Positions 32,759 to 42,800 of a stretch of 53,438 bases of DNA are shown here, in pieces; position 1 is the first letter of the stretch, and each line of letters opens with the position of its first letter. The notes beneath the pieces are model-generated. The model did no database searches. It was not told the DNA's origin and saw nothing but the letters and a program-made list of their open reading frames with translations. The stretch is from Pseudomonadota bacterium. GTDB taxonomy: Bacteria; Desulfobacterota; Syntrophorhabdia; Syntrophorhabdales; Syntrophorhabdaceae. The stretch covers positions 1 through 53,438 of the forward strand of contig JAPLKC010000095.1 of assembly GCA_026388255.1 (NCBI GenBank), read 5' to 3'. Both the position numbers and the translations under genes were made by a program.

Positions 32759-34861
32759 ATGGACAACAGGGAGAAGAAAATAACAAAGGCACAGCTCGTA
32801 TGCGAATTGACGGAAATACGCCGTCGTGTTTTTGATCTGGAAAACTCGGAAGCAGCATATAAGCAGGCTGAAACCGCTTTAAAGAAAGATAAAGAAGTAT
32901 TATATGCATTAATCAATGCCACCAGAGAAACACTGGTTCTGATTGACGCTGAAGGCATAATTCATGTGGCCAATGATACATTGGCTCAAAGAATAGGCAA
33001 AAGTGTCCGTGAACTTATAGGTACCTGCCTGTATGATTATTTCCCCCCTGATATTGCAAAACATCGAAAAGAACAATGCGATAAAGTGTTTATTACAGGC
33101 AAACCGGTAAGTTCTGAGGATTTCCGGGCAGGCAGGCTTTATTTGATGCACGTTTTCCCTGTCTTTAATGACAATGGAGGGGTGTCAAAAGTATCCATTT
33201 TTGCCACGGACATTACTGAGCGCATGATAGCTGAAGAATTATTAAAAGACGAAAAGGAAAGGTTTTCTAAAATACTTGAGAACGACCCCTGCAGCATCGC
33301 AGTTATCGGCAGGGATGGGACATACCGGTACGTCAACCCTGAATTTACCCGGATAACAGGATATACGCTTATTGATATCCCTACCGGAAGAGATTGGTTT
33401 GAAAAGGCATATCCGGATCCGGAATACCGAAAAAAGGTATATAAAGTATGGAAAGGCGATGTAATTAATGATGTGGGAAAAGGCGCTGATTCTGAATTCA
33501 AAATAACCTGCAAGAATGGCGGGCAAAAGGATATCGAATTCAGAACAACCTATTTGAAAGACTTCAGCGTTACTGTAATGAACGATATCACTGCCCGTAG
33601 ACAAGCCGAGAGCCTTCTCAAAGAATCGGAAGAACGCTACCGTATCATCACAGAAAAATCAACGGTTGGTGTTTATCTAATCCAGGGCAATAAATTCCAG
33701 TATGTCAACGATGCTTTTGCACAGATTCACGGATATGATCCCGATGAAATAATTGACAGATTCGGCCCGTTAGACTTCATCCTCCCTGAAGACATCCCTC
33801 TAATCAAGGAAGGCGCCAAAAAACAGTTGGATGGTCATATTAAGGGGGCCCATTTTGAGTTCAAGATAAAACGGAAGGACGGTTCAATACGTCATGTTGA
33901 GATCTTTATAGCCCGCTTAATGCATAAAGGGGCGCCGGCAATTTCAGGAACATTAGTGGATATTACAGAGCGCAAAGAGGCAGAAAAACGGTTGGCTGAA
34001 GAAAGAATGAGATTTCTGAAACTGTCGGAGAATGCACCTTTCGGTATGGTTATGATTGATATTAAGGGTAATTTTACTTATATCAATCCCAAGTTTAAAG
34101 AACTATTCGGTTATGATATAAATGATGTACCTGACGGAAAGACATGGTTTAGAAAGGCGTATCCCAATCCTGATTACAGACATAAGGCAATCTCTGCGTG
34201 GATGAATGATTTAAAAGAGACAAAGACAGGCGAATCAAGACCGGAGATTTTTAATGTTATTTGTAAGAATGGAACGGAAAAGATAGTAAATTTTATCCCC
34301 GTGCTGTTAGGTACAGGCGATACTTTAATGAGTTGCGAAGATATCACAGAACGAAAGAGGCTTGAAGAACAACTCCACACAATGTCAATTGTTGACGAAC
34401 TTACAGGTTTATATAATAGACGGGGATTTTTTACCCTTTCTCAGCAACAGTTTAAATTAGCAGAGAGGAGCAGGAAAGGCATGGCGCTGTTTTTTATCGA
34501 CCTCGACCGTATGAAGTGGATTAATGATACGCTGGGTCACCATGACGGTGACAGGGCGCTTATTGAAATTGCGGATGTTCTCAGAAAAACGTTCAGGGAA
34601 ACAGACATTATCGGACGTATCGGGGGGGATGAATTTGCGATCCTTGCGATGGATATACAGGCAGATATTAAACCGGAAATCTTTCTCACACGTCTCCAAC
34701 ATCATATTGACGCGTTTAACAGGCTTAAACACAGAAGTTACAAGCTCTCCTTGAGTGTAGGCATAGCGCATTACAATCATGAGAAACCCTGTTCTCTTGA
34801 TGAACTTATATCAAGGGCAGACATATCGATGTATGAGGAAAAAAAGAATAAACAACGTTAA
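32759..34861 (+). CDS. PAS-domain diguanylate cyclase (four PAS, one GGDEF)
   Basis: 700 residues, apparently soluble. A coiled N-terminus is followed by four PAS/PAC units (about 40-160, 165-290, 295-415, 420-535), each ending in the typical DITER/DITAR exit helix, and a GGDEF domain (about 545-700; DELTGLYNRRGFF, FIDLDRMKWINDTLGHHDGD, GRIGGDEFAILA). The signature is intact, so it should make cyclic di-GMP. No EAL domain is present and no inhibitory RxxD five residues before GGDEF is obvious. The start is ATG 32759. The frame is open from TTG 32714, but GGAG at 32750-32753 is correctly placed for 32759. It could oppose the HD-GYP enzyme in the island. Confidence 0.92.
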   Translation: MDNREKKITKAQLVCELTEIRRRVFDLENSEAAYKQAETALKKDKEVLYALINATRETLVLIDAEGIIHVANDTLAQRIGKSVRELIGTCLYDYFPPDIAKHRKEQCDKVFITGKPVSSEDFRAGRLYLMHVFPVFNDNGGVSKVSIFATDITERMIAEELLKDEKERFSKILENDPCSIAVIGRDGTYRYVNPEFTRITGYTLIDIPTGRDWFEKAYPDPEYRKKVYKVWKGDVINDVGKGADSEFKITCKNGGQKDIEFRTTYLKDFSVTVMNDITARRQAESLLKESEERYRIITEKSTVGVYLIQGNKFQYVNDAFAQIHGYDPDEIIDRFGPLDFILPEDIPLIKEGAKKQLDGHIKGAHFEFKIKRKDGSIRHVEIFIARLMHKGAPAISGTLVDITERKEAEKRLAEERMRFLKLSENAPFGMVMIDIKGNFTYINPKFKELFGYDINDVPDGKTWFRKAYPNPDYRHKAISAWMNDLKETKTGESRPEIFNVICKNGTEKIVNFIPVLLGTGDTLMSCEDITERKRLEEQLHTMSIVDELTGLYNRRGFFTLSQQQFKLAERSRKGMALFFIDLDRMKWINDTLGHHDGDRALIEIADVLRKTFRETDIIGRIGGDEFAILAMDIQADIKPEIFLTRLQHHIDAFNRLKHRSYKLSLSVGIAHYNHEKPCSLDELISRADISMYEEKKNKQR

Positions 34862-34887
34862 GGGCTGGACAATAACCCTTAACGTTG
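34853..34887 (+). terminator. Strong hairpin at the end of the PAS-GGDEF gene
   Basis: CAACGTTAAGGG and CCCTTAACGTTG form a perfect 12-bp stem with an 11-nt loop. The gene's stop codon lies inside the 5' arm. There is no following T-run, so it may act as a Rho-assisted terminator or mRNA-stabilising end. Confidence 0.65.
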
Positions 34888-34907
34888 ATGATTTCCAATA
34901 AATAATC

Positions 34908-36059
34908 ATGAAAATCACAAAAAGAACAGAAAAAATAGTCCCTTTTTATGTTATGGAGTTGCTTGAAAAGGCAAAGGCCATGGAATCGCGGGGTGAAAAC
35001 ATCGCGCACATGGAAGTGGGTGAGCCTGATTTTGCCACTCCACAGGCAATAAAGGAAAAGGCCATAGAATCAGTAAGAGAAAGCCGGACCTTCTATACCC
35101 ACAGCCTTGGAATACCTGAACTGAGAAATAAAATAGCGGAACATTATAGTAAAAATGAAAACATAAACGTTTCTCCGGAAAGGATTGTAATTACCAGCGG
35201 AGCATCAGGGGCTTTTTTACTGCTGTCGGCCATACTCCTTGATAGAGGGAAACCTCTCGGCGTTTCTGATCCGGGTTACCCGTGCTACAGAAACTTTGCC
35301 CTGCTCGTCGATTCGCCGCTAATCTCGATACCTGTAAACGAAGAAACGGCATTCGAAGTCACGGTGGATCATCTTCGACGTTTAAAAAGACTTCCCCATG
35401 TCCTTATCGTGTCTACGCCATCAAATCCGACGGGCATTGTTTATCGTGAAGAAACCATGTATGAACTTTCCGGGTTTCTTTCCGGGAAGGGCAAAGTCAT
35501 TGTTGCAGATGAACTATACAAAGGACTTATTTATGGAAAAGAGTCAAGGACAGCACTTGCCCTTTCGGAAGATATCTTGGTTATTAACGGATTCTCAAAG
35601 ACCCACGCCATGACAGGGTGGAGGCTCGGGTGGATGGTTGTGCCGCAGTCCCTCATAAGACCCATACAGAAAGTCGCCCAGAACGTTTTTATATCCCCTC
35701 CGACCATATCACAATATGCCGCACTGTGTGCATTTGATGTGGCTGATGATCTGGAAAAGATGAGGAAAGCCTATGAGGCCAGGAGAGACTTTTTGCTTCC
35801 GAGGCTTAAAAAAATGGGTTTCCATATACCGGTGGACCCGGAAGGCGCCTTTTATATCTATGCGGGTATTGACAAATGGGGACTTGACAGCATGGAATTT
35901 GTTGAAAGGGCGTTGAATGAAGCAAAAGTCGCCCTCACACCCGGATATGATTTCGGTTTTTACAAGGCAGGTTCACATATTCGTTTCTCTTATGCAAACA
36001 ACATGGAAATGTTGAAGGAAGGCTGCGAACGTTTAGAAGCCTGGCTGCAAACACTGTAA
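34908..36059 (+). CDS. Class I/II aminotransferase (aspartate aminotransferase-like, PLP-dependent)
   Basis: 383 residues. The fold-type I aminotransferase has MEVGEPDFATP near the N-terminus, VITSGASGAF (cofactor phosphate region), VSTPSNPTG, VADELYKGL (aspartate contacting the pyridine nitrogen) and the Schiff-base lysine in GFSKTHAMTGWRLGW, with the substrate-carboxylate arginine in SHIRFSYA. Substrate is undetermined. Aspartate, aromatic or branched-chain amino acids are all possible for this subgroup. The gene begins 21 bases after the hairpin ending the GGDEF gene and appears to be transcribed alone. The Shine-Dalgarno is weak. Confidence 0.9.
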   Translation: MKITKRTEKIVPFYVMELLEKAKAMESRGENIAHMEVGEPDFATPQAIKEKAIESVRESRTFYTHSLGIPELRNKIAEHYSKNENINVSPERIVITSGASGAFLLLSAILLDRGKPLGVSDPGYPCYRNFALLVDSPLISIPVNEETAFEVTVDHLRRLKRLPHVLIVSTPSNPTGIVYREETMYELSGFLSGKGKVIVADELYKGLIYGKESRTALALSEDILVINGFSKTHAMTGWRLGWMVVPQSLIRPIQKVAQNVFISPPTISQYAALCAFDVADDLEKMRKAYEARRDFLLPRLKKMGFHIPVDPEGAFYIYAGIDKWGLDSMEFVERALNEAKVALTPGYDFGFYKAGSHIRFSYANNMEMLKEGCERLEAWLQTL

Positions 36060-36261
36060 TTCCAATTCCAAATCAAAGCGCTATCATCGTTGTCTTCGTC
36101 ATCGGCTCCTCTATTTCTGGGGCTCACGTCGCCCCCTCCACCAGCAAAGCTGTCGGAGCCTCCCCTTCTCGCTCACTTTGTGAGCTAAATAATATGCTTG
36201 CCTCTCGACGTTTTGCTTAGGACAACCCGACACCGATACTTATCCTAATGGAAAATTGGGT

Positions 36262-36990
36262 TTAAAGAACAGATTGCCTTGCCCTCCGCCTTTTAATGAG
36301 CGTGACAATAAAGATTACGATTGCCAGGACTATTGACCCGCCAAGCACGGCAATACAACTGAAAATAGTTGTCATAATCTTTTCCTGAAAACCCTTCCCG
36401 ATGGCAAATACTACTTCCTGACCGGTTTTCCCTTCAGAATACCATGCAGCAATCTCGTAAGCCCCCGGCTGTGTTATGGTAAATTCCAGCACCGCAATCC
36501 CTGACTTCCCGAATGAATAGGAATAGCTCATCGAGGGGCTTGCAAGCGCAACCGGTTGTCCGGTAGCTTTGGACAAAACGTTGCATCTCATTTGTGGTAT
36601 CTTCTGGCCTGTCTGATACACCTTATCCCCTATTAAACTCTGATATTCATAAAAAATGATATATTTACCCTTTACTGTCAGGTTCATATCATATTTGCCC
36701 GGAACAACTATCCGCGCAAGCGATTTATCGAGGCCGCTCAGACTGTTGAGAAGAAGCAATACAAACGATGCAATGCCAACCACGAGTATAAGCGCGGACA
36801 GGGCGTAAAACCAGCGACTCGGGCCGTGTTTTTGACCAATATTTCCATAAGGCGGCGCCTGTGAAATTACTGGCTCATTTGGGGTGCTTATTGCAGAGCT
36901 TTCCTGCATGGCAATCTCAACAGGCTGCCCACAATTCGAACAAAACTTTGTGCCTGATTTTACTTCAGATTTACAATATGGACATTGCAT
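36262..36990 (-). CDS. Zinc-ribbon membrane protein
   Basis: 242 residues. An N-terminal zinc ribbon (CPYCKSEVKSGTKFCSNCGQ, two CxxC pairs) is followed by a Ser/Pro linker, one membrane helix (about 81-103), an extracytoplasmic beta-rich domain of about 100 residues (YDMNLTVKGKYIIFYEYQS ... GAYEIAAWYSEG) and a second helix near the C-terminus (about 208-232) with a basic tail. The topology suggests a cytosolic zinc ribbon sensing or anchoring an external domain. No family beyond the ribbon is recognised. It lies in a minus-strand trio with two related genes, convergent with the aminotransferase and divergent from the giant-protein locus. Confidence 0.8.
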   Translation of the reverse strand: MQCPYCKSEVKSGTKFCSNCGQPVEIAMQESSAISTPNEPVISQAPPYGNIGQKHGPSRWFYALSALILVVGIASFVLLLLNSLSGLDKSLARIVVPGKYDMNLTVKGKYIIFYEYQSLIGDKVYQTGQKIPQMRCNVLSKATGQPVALASPSMSYSYSFGKSGIAVLEFTITQPGAYEIAAWYSEGKTGQEVVFAIGKGFQEKIMTTIFSCIAVLGGSIVLAIVIFIVTLIKRRRARQSVL

Positions 36991-37020
36991 ATTATGCCTC
37001 GCTTTCTTTTTTTAGAGCCA

Positions 37021-37584
37021 TCAGTACATGGCTTTGCTTTTCATTAAAACGGTTTTAAATCTCCAGCCATTGTTATTTATTACATTTTCAACGATTGAAC
37101 GGGTTTTTCCATAATCCCAGGTATAGTCAATAATCTTACCACCAGGACCGTACCGTACCTCTTTGACTTTGCCAAAGAGGGTTTTGCCGCTTGTAAAACT
37201 CCCGGTTTTAAATCCCCCGTCAATATCCATCCCTGAACCGGTTTCTTTGATCATCTCCCAAAATACTGCTGTATGTTCAGCTTCTTTTACCAGCAAACAT
37301 GCCGCATATTCTACTTTCTTTTTGCCCACGCCCCAGTTTGCATCTGCCAACACACTCTTTATTTCCAGATCTGTTTTGTCGCTCCTGCTAACGGACAATC
37401 CAGGATATTTTGATAACTCCTGCTCCACTGCGCTCAGTACAGGTTCTTTTGAGCTTGCAGCGGTGTCGACAACACCGGCAGTTTCGGGTCTGGTCGGACG
37501 ATCTTCATCAACATTCAATTTTGTTCCGCATTGTCCGCAAAAATGATCTTCCAGTCCTACTCTGTTTCCGCAATTACTGCAAAA
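37021..37584 (-). CDS. Double zinc-ribbon protein, start unclear
   Basis: The open frame runs from an in-frame TAG at 37585 to the stop at 37021. Its N-terminus encodes a perfect zinc ribbon, FCSNCGNRVGLEDHFCGQCG, but no ATG, GTG or TTG precedes it in frame. The first usable codon, TTG 37518, would skip both CxxC pairs. After a Pro/Ser linker comes a domain of about 115 residues (VEQELSKYPGLSVSRSDKTD ... GNVINN-like tail NGWRFKTVLMKSKAMY) that I do not recognise. The upstream DUF4870-like gene ends, overlapping by 11 bases, in the other frame, so the true 5' end may have been lost by deletion or be supplied by frameshifting. Confidence 0.65.
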   Translation of the reverse strand, partial: FCSNCGNRVGLEDHFCGQCGTKLNVDEDRPTRPETAGVVDTAASSKEPVLSAVEQELSKYPGLSVSRSDKTDLEIKSVLADANWGVGKKKVEYAACLLVKEAEHTAVFWEMIKETGSGMDIDGGFKTGSFTSGKTLFGKVKEVRYGPGGKIIDYTWDYGKTRSIVENVINNNGWRFKTVLMKSKAMY

Positions 37585-37894
37585 CTATAGGGAGTTTGAA
37601 CCATTCTCCTTTCAATGCCTTAATCATCAGAACAATCCAGAGCAGTAAACCCGTCAACAATAGCAGAACTGATATTAACCACCCTAAGTATGGGATTGCC
37701 CCCAGAAACATTGATGCAACAGTAATAAATGAAAAAGTTACCAGTGATTGCATCGCGTGAAAACGAACGAATCTGTTGCTTTTCTCCAGGATCAGAAAAG
37801 CAATGCCGGTAATCCATCCCAGCAGATAACAGAGTAAACCTTCAATGTTTTCATCGATTCCAAGTGATGTTTTAGACTTACAATCTTCTTCCAT
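37574..37894 (-). CDS. DUF4870-like small membrane protein
   Basis: 106 residues with three or four hydrophobic segments (about 17-35, 52-68, 69-95). It includes the family's NRFVRFHAMQSL motif after the first helix and the closing LKGEWFKLPIV. In the family the LP(I/V) element is followed by a further dozen residues. Here it stops after two, exactly where the zinc-ribbon frame begins. The family (Tic20-like in appearance) has no established function. It forms the head of the minus-strand zinc-ribbon trio. Confidence 0.8.
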   Translation of the reverse strand: MEEDCKSKTSLGIDENIEGLLCYLLGWITGIAFLILEKSNRFVRFHAMQSLVTFSFITVASMFLGAIPYLGWLISVLLLLTGLLLWIVLMIKALKGEWFKLPIVLQ

Positions 37895-38043
37895 GACATG
37901 CCCTATCTATAAACAGTTCAAAAAGCTTAAACGGTTCAGTTGGGGTCTTCCCTTCTCACGTTGCCCCATTCACAGACATACGCCTGAAAACAAGGGTATT
38001 AAAACACACTTCAGTTGTCAATATAAATGTAGTAAACTTTGGA

Positions 38044-38640
38044 ATGGAATCAAAAACATTGAAATGGTTTTTTATTATAGTGATTCTCTGTACCGCCCTT
38101 TTGTGTCCTGGGTTTGCTCTGCCGGTGGAGGGGGCTACCCCCACTACGGGAGAACAGGCGCAAGCCGATGCACAAGACATCAAAGAGATAGATAGCTTAC
38201 AAAGCTTCGCATCAGATAGAGAAGAATTTATATGGAAGGGCTGGGCCTTTAACCTTGGGAAGGATGTTACTGAAATTATTGCCAACCTCGGAAAACCTGG
38301 CAGAATTACAACAAAGAGGATCAGAAACCGCCACGATCCAAAGCAGACAGACATAATTTCCAACCTCTTTTACGATGGACTGGAGGTTGCAACGTATCAG
38401 GCGGGCTACGATAAAAAAGAGTTTATTATATTGGTAGCCATTAAGAACAGTAGATACAAAGCAAAATTTGATATCGTTATCGGCAGTAAAAAAGATAATA
38501 TAATAAGCATACTGGGAAAGCCTTCAAAGCAGAAGAAAAATATCCTCACATATGAGGATAAAAGCGGTTATGCTGATGTAAATTTTTATTTCAGAAACAA
38601 TATGGTATATAAAATTGAATGGCTCGTCTTTCCTGATTGA
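38044..38640 (+). CDS. Exported protein with repeated SmpA/OmlA-like folds, first gene of the giant-protein locus
   Basis: 198 residues. A signal peptide (about 1-30; KWFFIIVILCTALLCPGFA, with a possible lipobox-like cysteine at 21 but not followed by a typical lipoprotein N-terminus). The mature part has a hint of two SmpA/OmlA-like units: WAFNLGKDVTEIIANLGKPG and DIVIGSKKDNIISILGKPS, each with the G-x3-D/K-x2-I-x3-LGKP pattern. Such folds occur in envelope assembly proteins. It lies 34 bases before the TPR gene on the same strand. Export and fold are inferred from pattern only. Confidence 0.75.
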   Translation: MESKTLKWFFIIVILCTALLCPGFALPVEGATPTTGEQAQADAQDIKEIDSLQSFASDREEFIWKGWAFNLGKDVTEIIANLGKPGRITTKRIRNRHDPKQTDIISNLFYDGLEVATYQAGYDKKEFIILVAIKNSRYKAKFDIVIGSKKDNIISILGKPSKQKKNILTYEDKSGYADVNFYFRNNMVYKIEWLVFPD

Positions 38641-38674
38641 TACATGGATCTTTTAAAAAAAAGGAGCAAAAATA

Positions 38675-39862
38675 ATGCATAATCAAATAAAAATAATCAT
38701 ACCGGTTTTTTTATTGTTTTTGTTCTTCAATCTGCAAGCCATTATTGGCAGCGATATCGAATCGCCAGGCACATGCTATGCTCAGGCTACAGGCACTTCC
38801 ACAAACGCTTTTGATCAAAAGAACAATCTGGAGATGGCGAAAAAACTCCGCGCGCAAGGGACGGACCTGCAAAAGAAGGGGCAACTTGCCGACGCTATCG
38901 ACAAATACGAACTGAGCCAGAGCTATTACCCTGATGCAACACTTGCCGGTCATATTAAGACACTTCGCAATGCCCTTGCAAAGCAGTATATGGAGGCAGC
39001 AAAAAAGCTCCGGGAAGAAGGCGCCGTGCTTCAACAACAGGGCAAGATAGAGGCTGCAATAGAAAAATATATGCTGGCCCAAAAATATTATCCGGATGCT
39101 AAATTGGCAGAGCATATATCGGGGTTGCAGAAAGCTTATAGTAAACCGAAATTTGAACTTGGCGGGAAGCCTGAAGGATTTAAGGAGGAACTGGTTGCGA
39201 TTGAACGATTAAAAAAAGACCCAAGCAGGGCTAACATAGACGCCCTTGCCGAGTTGCGTTATCAGTATGCCCTTACCCTCACCCAGGTTGCGGCTAAGAA
39301 AAACAATGAAGATGCATATAAACTTGCATTTCAGTATGCTCAGTCGGCGACTGAACTCTCCCCGGATAACGCCGATTATTGGTCTGTTTTGGGACAACTC
39401 TACGATACTATGGGGGATGATGCGATTGCAGAAATAATGGCTGAAGATGCCCTGCAAAGGGCTGTGGCGATCAATCCGAATGACGTGAGGAAACGATTAC
39501 TTCTTGGACAATTCTTTTTTCGACACGAAAACTATACAAATGCTCTCAAGCAGTTTGAAACAGCACTGAAGATAGATCCGAAATTTCTTTCATCTCCATT
39601 AATTGCGACTATGTGCTCATCTTATATTCTAAGCGCAGGGCCTGCGAGGGGTCTCAATTTTTTCAGAGAGATTCTTCCGACGCAAGCTAATCCGGACAGC
39701 GTCAGATTGGCCATTGCCATACTCCTTCATGAACAAAAAAACACTGTTCAGGCGAGGGAGGAACTCAATAAGATTGTAAATAGAAAAGAGGCCTCTTCAG
39801 AAAATCGTGAGTATGCCTTAATGCTACTGGAAGATTGGAAAAAGGAGGGGGTGAAACCATGA
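38675..39862 (+). CDS. Exported tetratricopeptide-repeat protein
   Basis: 395 residues with a signal peptide (about 1-30; IIIPVFLLFLFFNLQAIIG). Two similar helical repeats at about 52-140 (KKLRAQGTDLQKKGQLADAI and KKLREEGAVLQQQGKIEAAI, each followed by DKYELSQSYYPDA-like helices) precede classical TPRs at about 195-335 (YALTLTQVAAK ... ALKQFETALKIDPKFLSS). Probably periplasmic or outer-membrane-facing and a scaffold for protein interaction. AAGGAG precedes the ATG. Its stop overlaps the start of the first giant gene (ATGA at 39859-39862), so the two products are made together and likely interact. Confidence 0.88.
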   Translation: MHNQIKIIIPVFLLFLFFNLQAIIGSDIESPGTCYAQATGTSTNAFDQKNNLEMAKKLRAQGTDLQKKGQLADAIDKYELSQSYYPDATLAGHIKTLRNALAKQYMEAAKKLREEGAVLQQQGKIEAAIEKYMLAQKYYPDAKLAEHISGLQKAYSKPKFELGGKPEGFKEELVAIERLKKDPSRANIDALAELRYQYALTLTQVAAKKNNEDAYKLAFQYAQSATELSPDNADYWSVLGQLYDTMGDDAIAEIMAEDALQRAVAINPNDVRKRLLLGQFFFRHENYTNALKQFETALKIDPKFLSSPLIATMCSSYILSAGPARGLNFFREILPTQANPDSVRLAIAILLHEQKNTVQAREELNKIVNRKEASSENREYALMLLEDWKKEGVKP

Positions 39863-42800
39863 AGAGCATCCTCCGATCCATTTTATTTTGCTTCCTTGTA
39901 GCTTTTTTTACAATCGGAGCAGATTATTCCCCATCCGGCTACAATGTCTTGATAGATCGTGAAAACCTTTATCAACCATATGCTGAACTGAAGCCGAAGA
40001 TTTTTGAGTTAGAAGGTGCATTAAACCCTGACGGCACAATCAATAAAAACGCTGAAGGCTACCAAAGGGCAGTGGAAAAACTGAAACCTGTTTATGAATC
40101 AATGATGAAAACAGGACAGGCAGGTGAGGAAAAACGAAAGGTTATTTTGGATTATTTGTATAATAAAGCGAAGATAGAGAAAAAAAACGAACCCGAATTA
40201 TCAGGAACAGATCCGTCTGAGCGCAAAGGTATCTTTTCAGACCGTGAGAGCACAGCAAAATCTGCTTCAGACTATGAAAAAATTGCAAAACAATACGAGG
40301 CATACGCAAAAGATAATGGATTTACCTTTCAACGTGAGGGTGACTATATAAACATCAAAGAACTCGATGTCCCGCTTCATCGACCGGCAGGGCCTCAGGA
40401 TCCAATTGGCAGCAGCGCCCATGATGCAAGAGTAGACGCGCAGACAAGCGGGACGGAAACAGCAGGATCTGCTTATGGACAGAAAAAATATCAGGGCGTG
40501 GGAGGGGAGTTTGCGGATCAGGACGTGAAAGGAAAGGCCCTCGACAGTATCAAAAAGATTCAGGAACCCTTAAATAAAACTGCAGAAACATCATGGCAGC
40601 AATACGAGCAACAAATGAAAATCGCCAAGGAGGCAAACAGGATAAATCAAGCCGCAGGGCGACCGGAAGATGAGCTACTTAAGGCCGTTAAGGAAGGAAA
40701 GATGGACCCTGATTTGATGCCGGAGCTGAAAGAAACGGTAAAAGAAAGGGCGCTAAAGCAGACTAAGGAAGCCTGGCCCGAAATAGAGAAAAAAAATGCC
40801 AAAAATATAGAAGAGCAGACAAAGAAGATTACTGATCCGGAAACACCTCCTGCAGAAAAACAAAGGCTGAAGGCCGAGTTGAATGATGCCATTCGACGGC
40901 AGCAGAAAACAACGCAAACAATAATGAATAGTGACGAAGGGGCTGCGTTTAAGTCAGTGACAGGCAAAACACCGGAAACCTCGATAAATGAATTGAAAAC
41001 AACAGTTTCTACGACAGTAACATCGAAGATTAAATCCGCGGCTTCGACCTTTAACCCTTTTGAGCCGGTAATAGGCTATGTAAAAACACCGACAAGCGCA
41101 ACAGCAGGTGCAGGTGCGGCCCTGGCCGTCCTTTTTCTCTATGAAACATGGAGAGAAAAGAAGAAAGAACAGCAGCCCTGGGAGAGTGAACCGGAGGTGG
41201 CAGCAAAGGCTCTCTGGGAGGCAACAGGCATACCGGGAGCTATAAGTATTGGGGATAACGCAGCCCAGAAAGCACTCAAAGAGTACCGGGACTGCGTGAA
41301 TGCCGGCAGAAAAGACTGTTCCAAGATGACGACCGTACTCAAAGCAAACGTCTATGCCGTCAAAGATGCCGGCATTGCCATTGTAACGGGCATTGCTAAC
41401 ATACCCAATTTTGTCATCAATACCCCGCTTCGCTGGGATGCCGATAGCGCTGAGGAAACAGCAAAGGAAATGGAAAAACGCGTTGAACAATACCGTCCCA
41501 TAGGGGCTTTAAGAAAGCTTGCGTTGGAACTCTCAGGGCTGGCGAATGAAGCAGATACCCAATTGAGATCCTTTGTCCCTCTCGACGAGCAGGCATGGAA
41601 CCTGCAAAAACAGGTGATCTCTATAAGCAGCAGTCAACTGCAATTGGACGGATCTATTAAAAGGCTGAAAAATCTGTGCGTATCAGCGAAAGAGATGAAT
41701 AAAAAAACCGCAACTGTGAAAAATCCTGCTGAAATATACGCGAATCTTACAAAACGGCTTGCTGTGGTGAAGCAATACGCCCAACAAACATGCAGCGCTT
41801 CAAATCAAGCGATAAAGACTTTCAATGAAGGCAAAATTGACGAAAAAGGCCTCGAATCATACAAGGCCAATATAAAATCAACATACCTCGATCAAGCCGA
41901 GACGCAGTACGCCTATGCCCAACAGGAAATGACGGCGCTGAAAGGTGCTGTCGGTGAAAAGACCGATCTTGCATCTCAGGCCGTGAACGCACAGAAGGAA
42001 TTTAAGGAATACATGGATTTCATACAGGCTGTATCCAAGAACGCCGCCAAACTGAACGATGATTACGTGAAAAAGATCATTCAACTTAACGCTACCGTCA
42101 CAGATTTTAACAATGCTTTGGGCAGATTTCATACAGGCGTGAAATATTTTTATAACGAGAAAGACGTTAAGGAACAGCAGGAAATTTTAGAGATTGCCCG
42201 CCAGGTTGATGCGCTGAAAATTGATACCAAAAGCGCCGTGGAACACGAGGGCAAGATCAAAGACTTTTACCGTTTTACCATTGATGTTACAAAACTTGCG
42301 CAAATAAAACCCGAATCCTGTCCGGAGATGGATCAACTTGTTTTACCGCCTCAGGGCGCTGATCCTTTAGCCCCGGCATTTGAGGAGGCCGGGAAAATGA
42401 TCGCTGAAGGGCGCAATTGTTATGCCAATTTAAAAGGCACTGCACAGGTTAAGACCGAAGTTTCAATCAGGGTATCGCCTGCAAGCGCCGAGATATTTGT
42501 TGGCGATATGATGACTTTTATTGCATCGCTTACTCCGGAAACAAAAGACACGCAGAATTATTTCAGATGGACGGTGAACAATCAGGAATCAGGCAACAAG
42601 GGCAGTTCTCAGTCCTTAAAGATCGGACGCCAAGGCAGCCACACAGTCAGGGTGGAGGCGTTCAGAACTACGGGCAGCACAGGACAGAAAATAGGCGAGG
42701 CAACATATTCGCTCATTGCAAAAGAAAAAGAACAGGTAAAGGTATCAATCTATATCTCCGGGCCGGGTCAAATAAAGATGGGCCAATCAGGCACATACAC

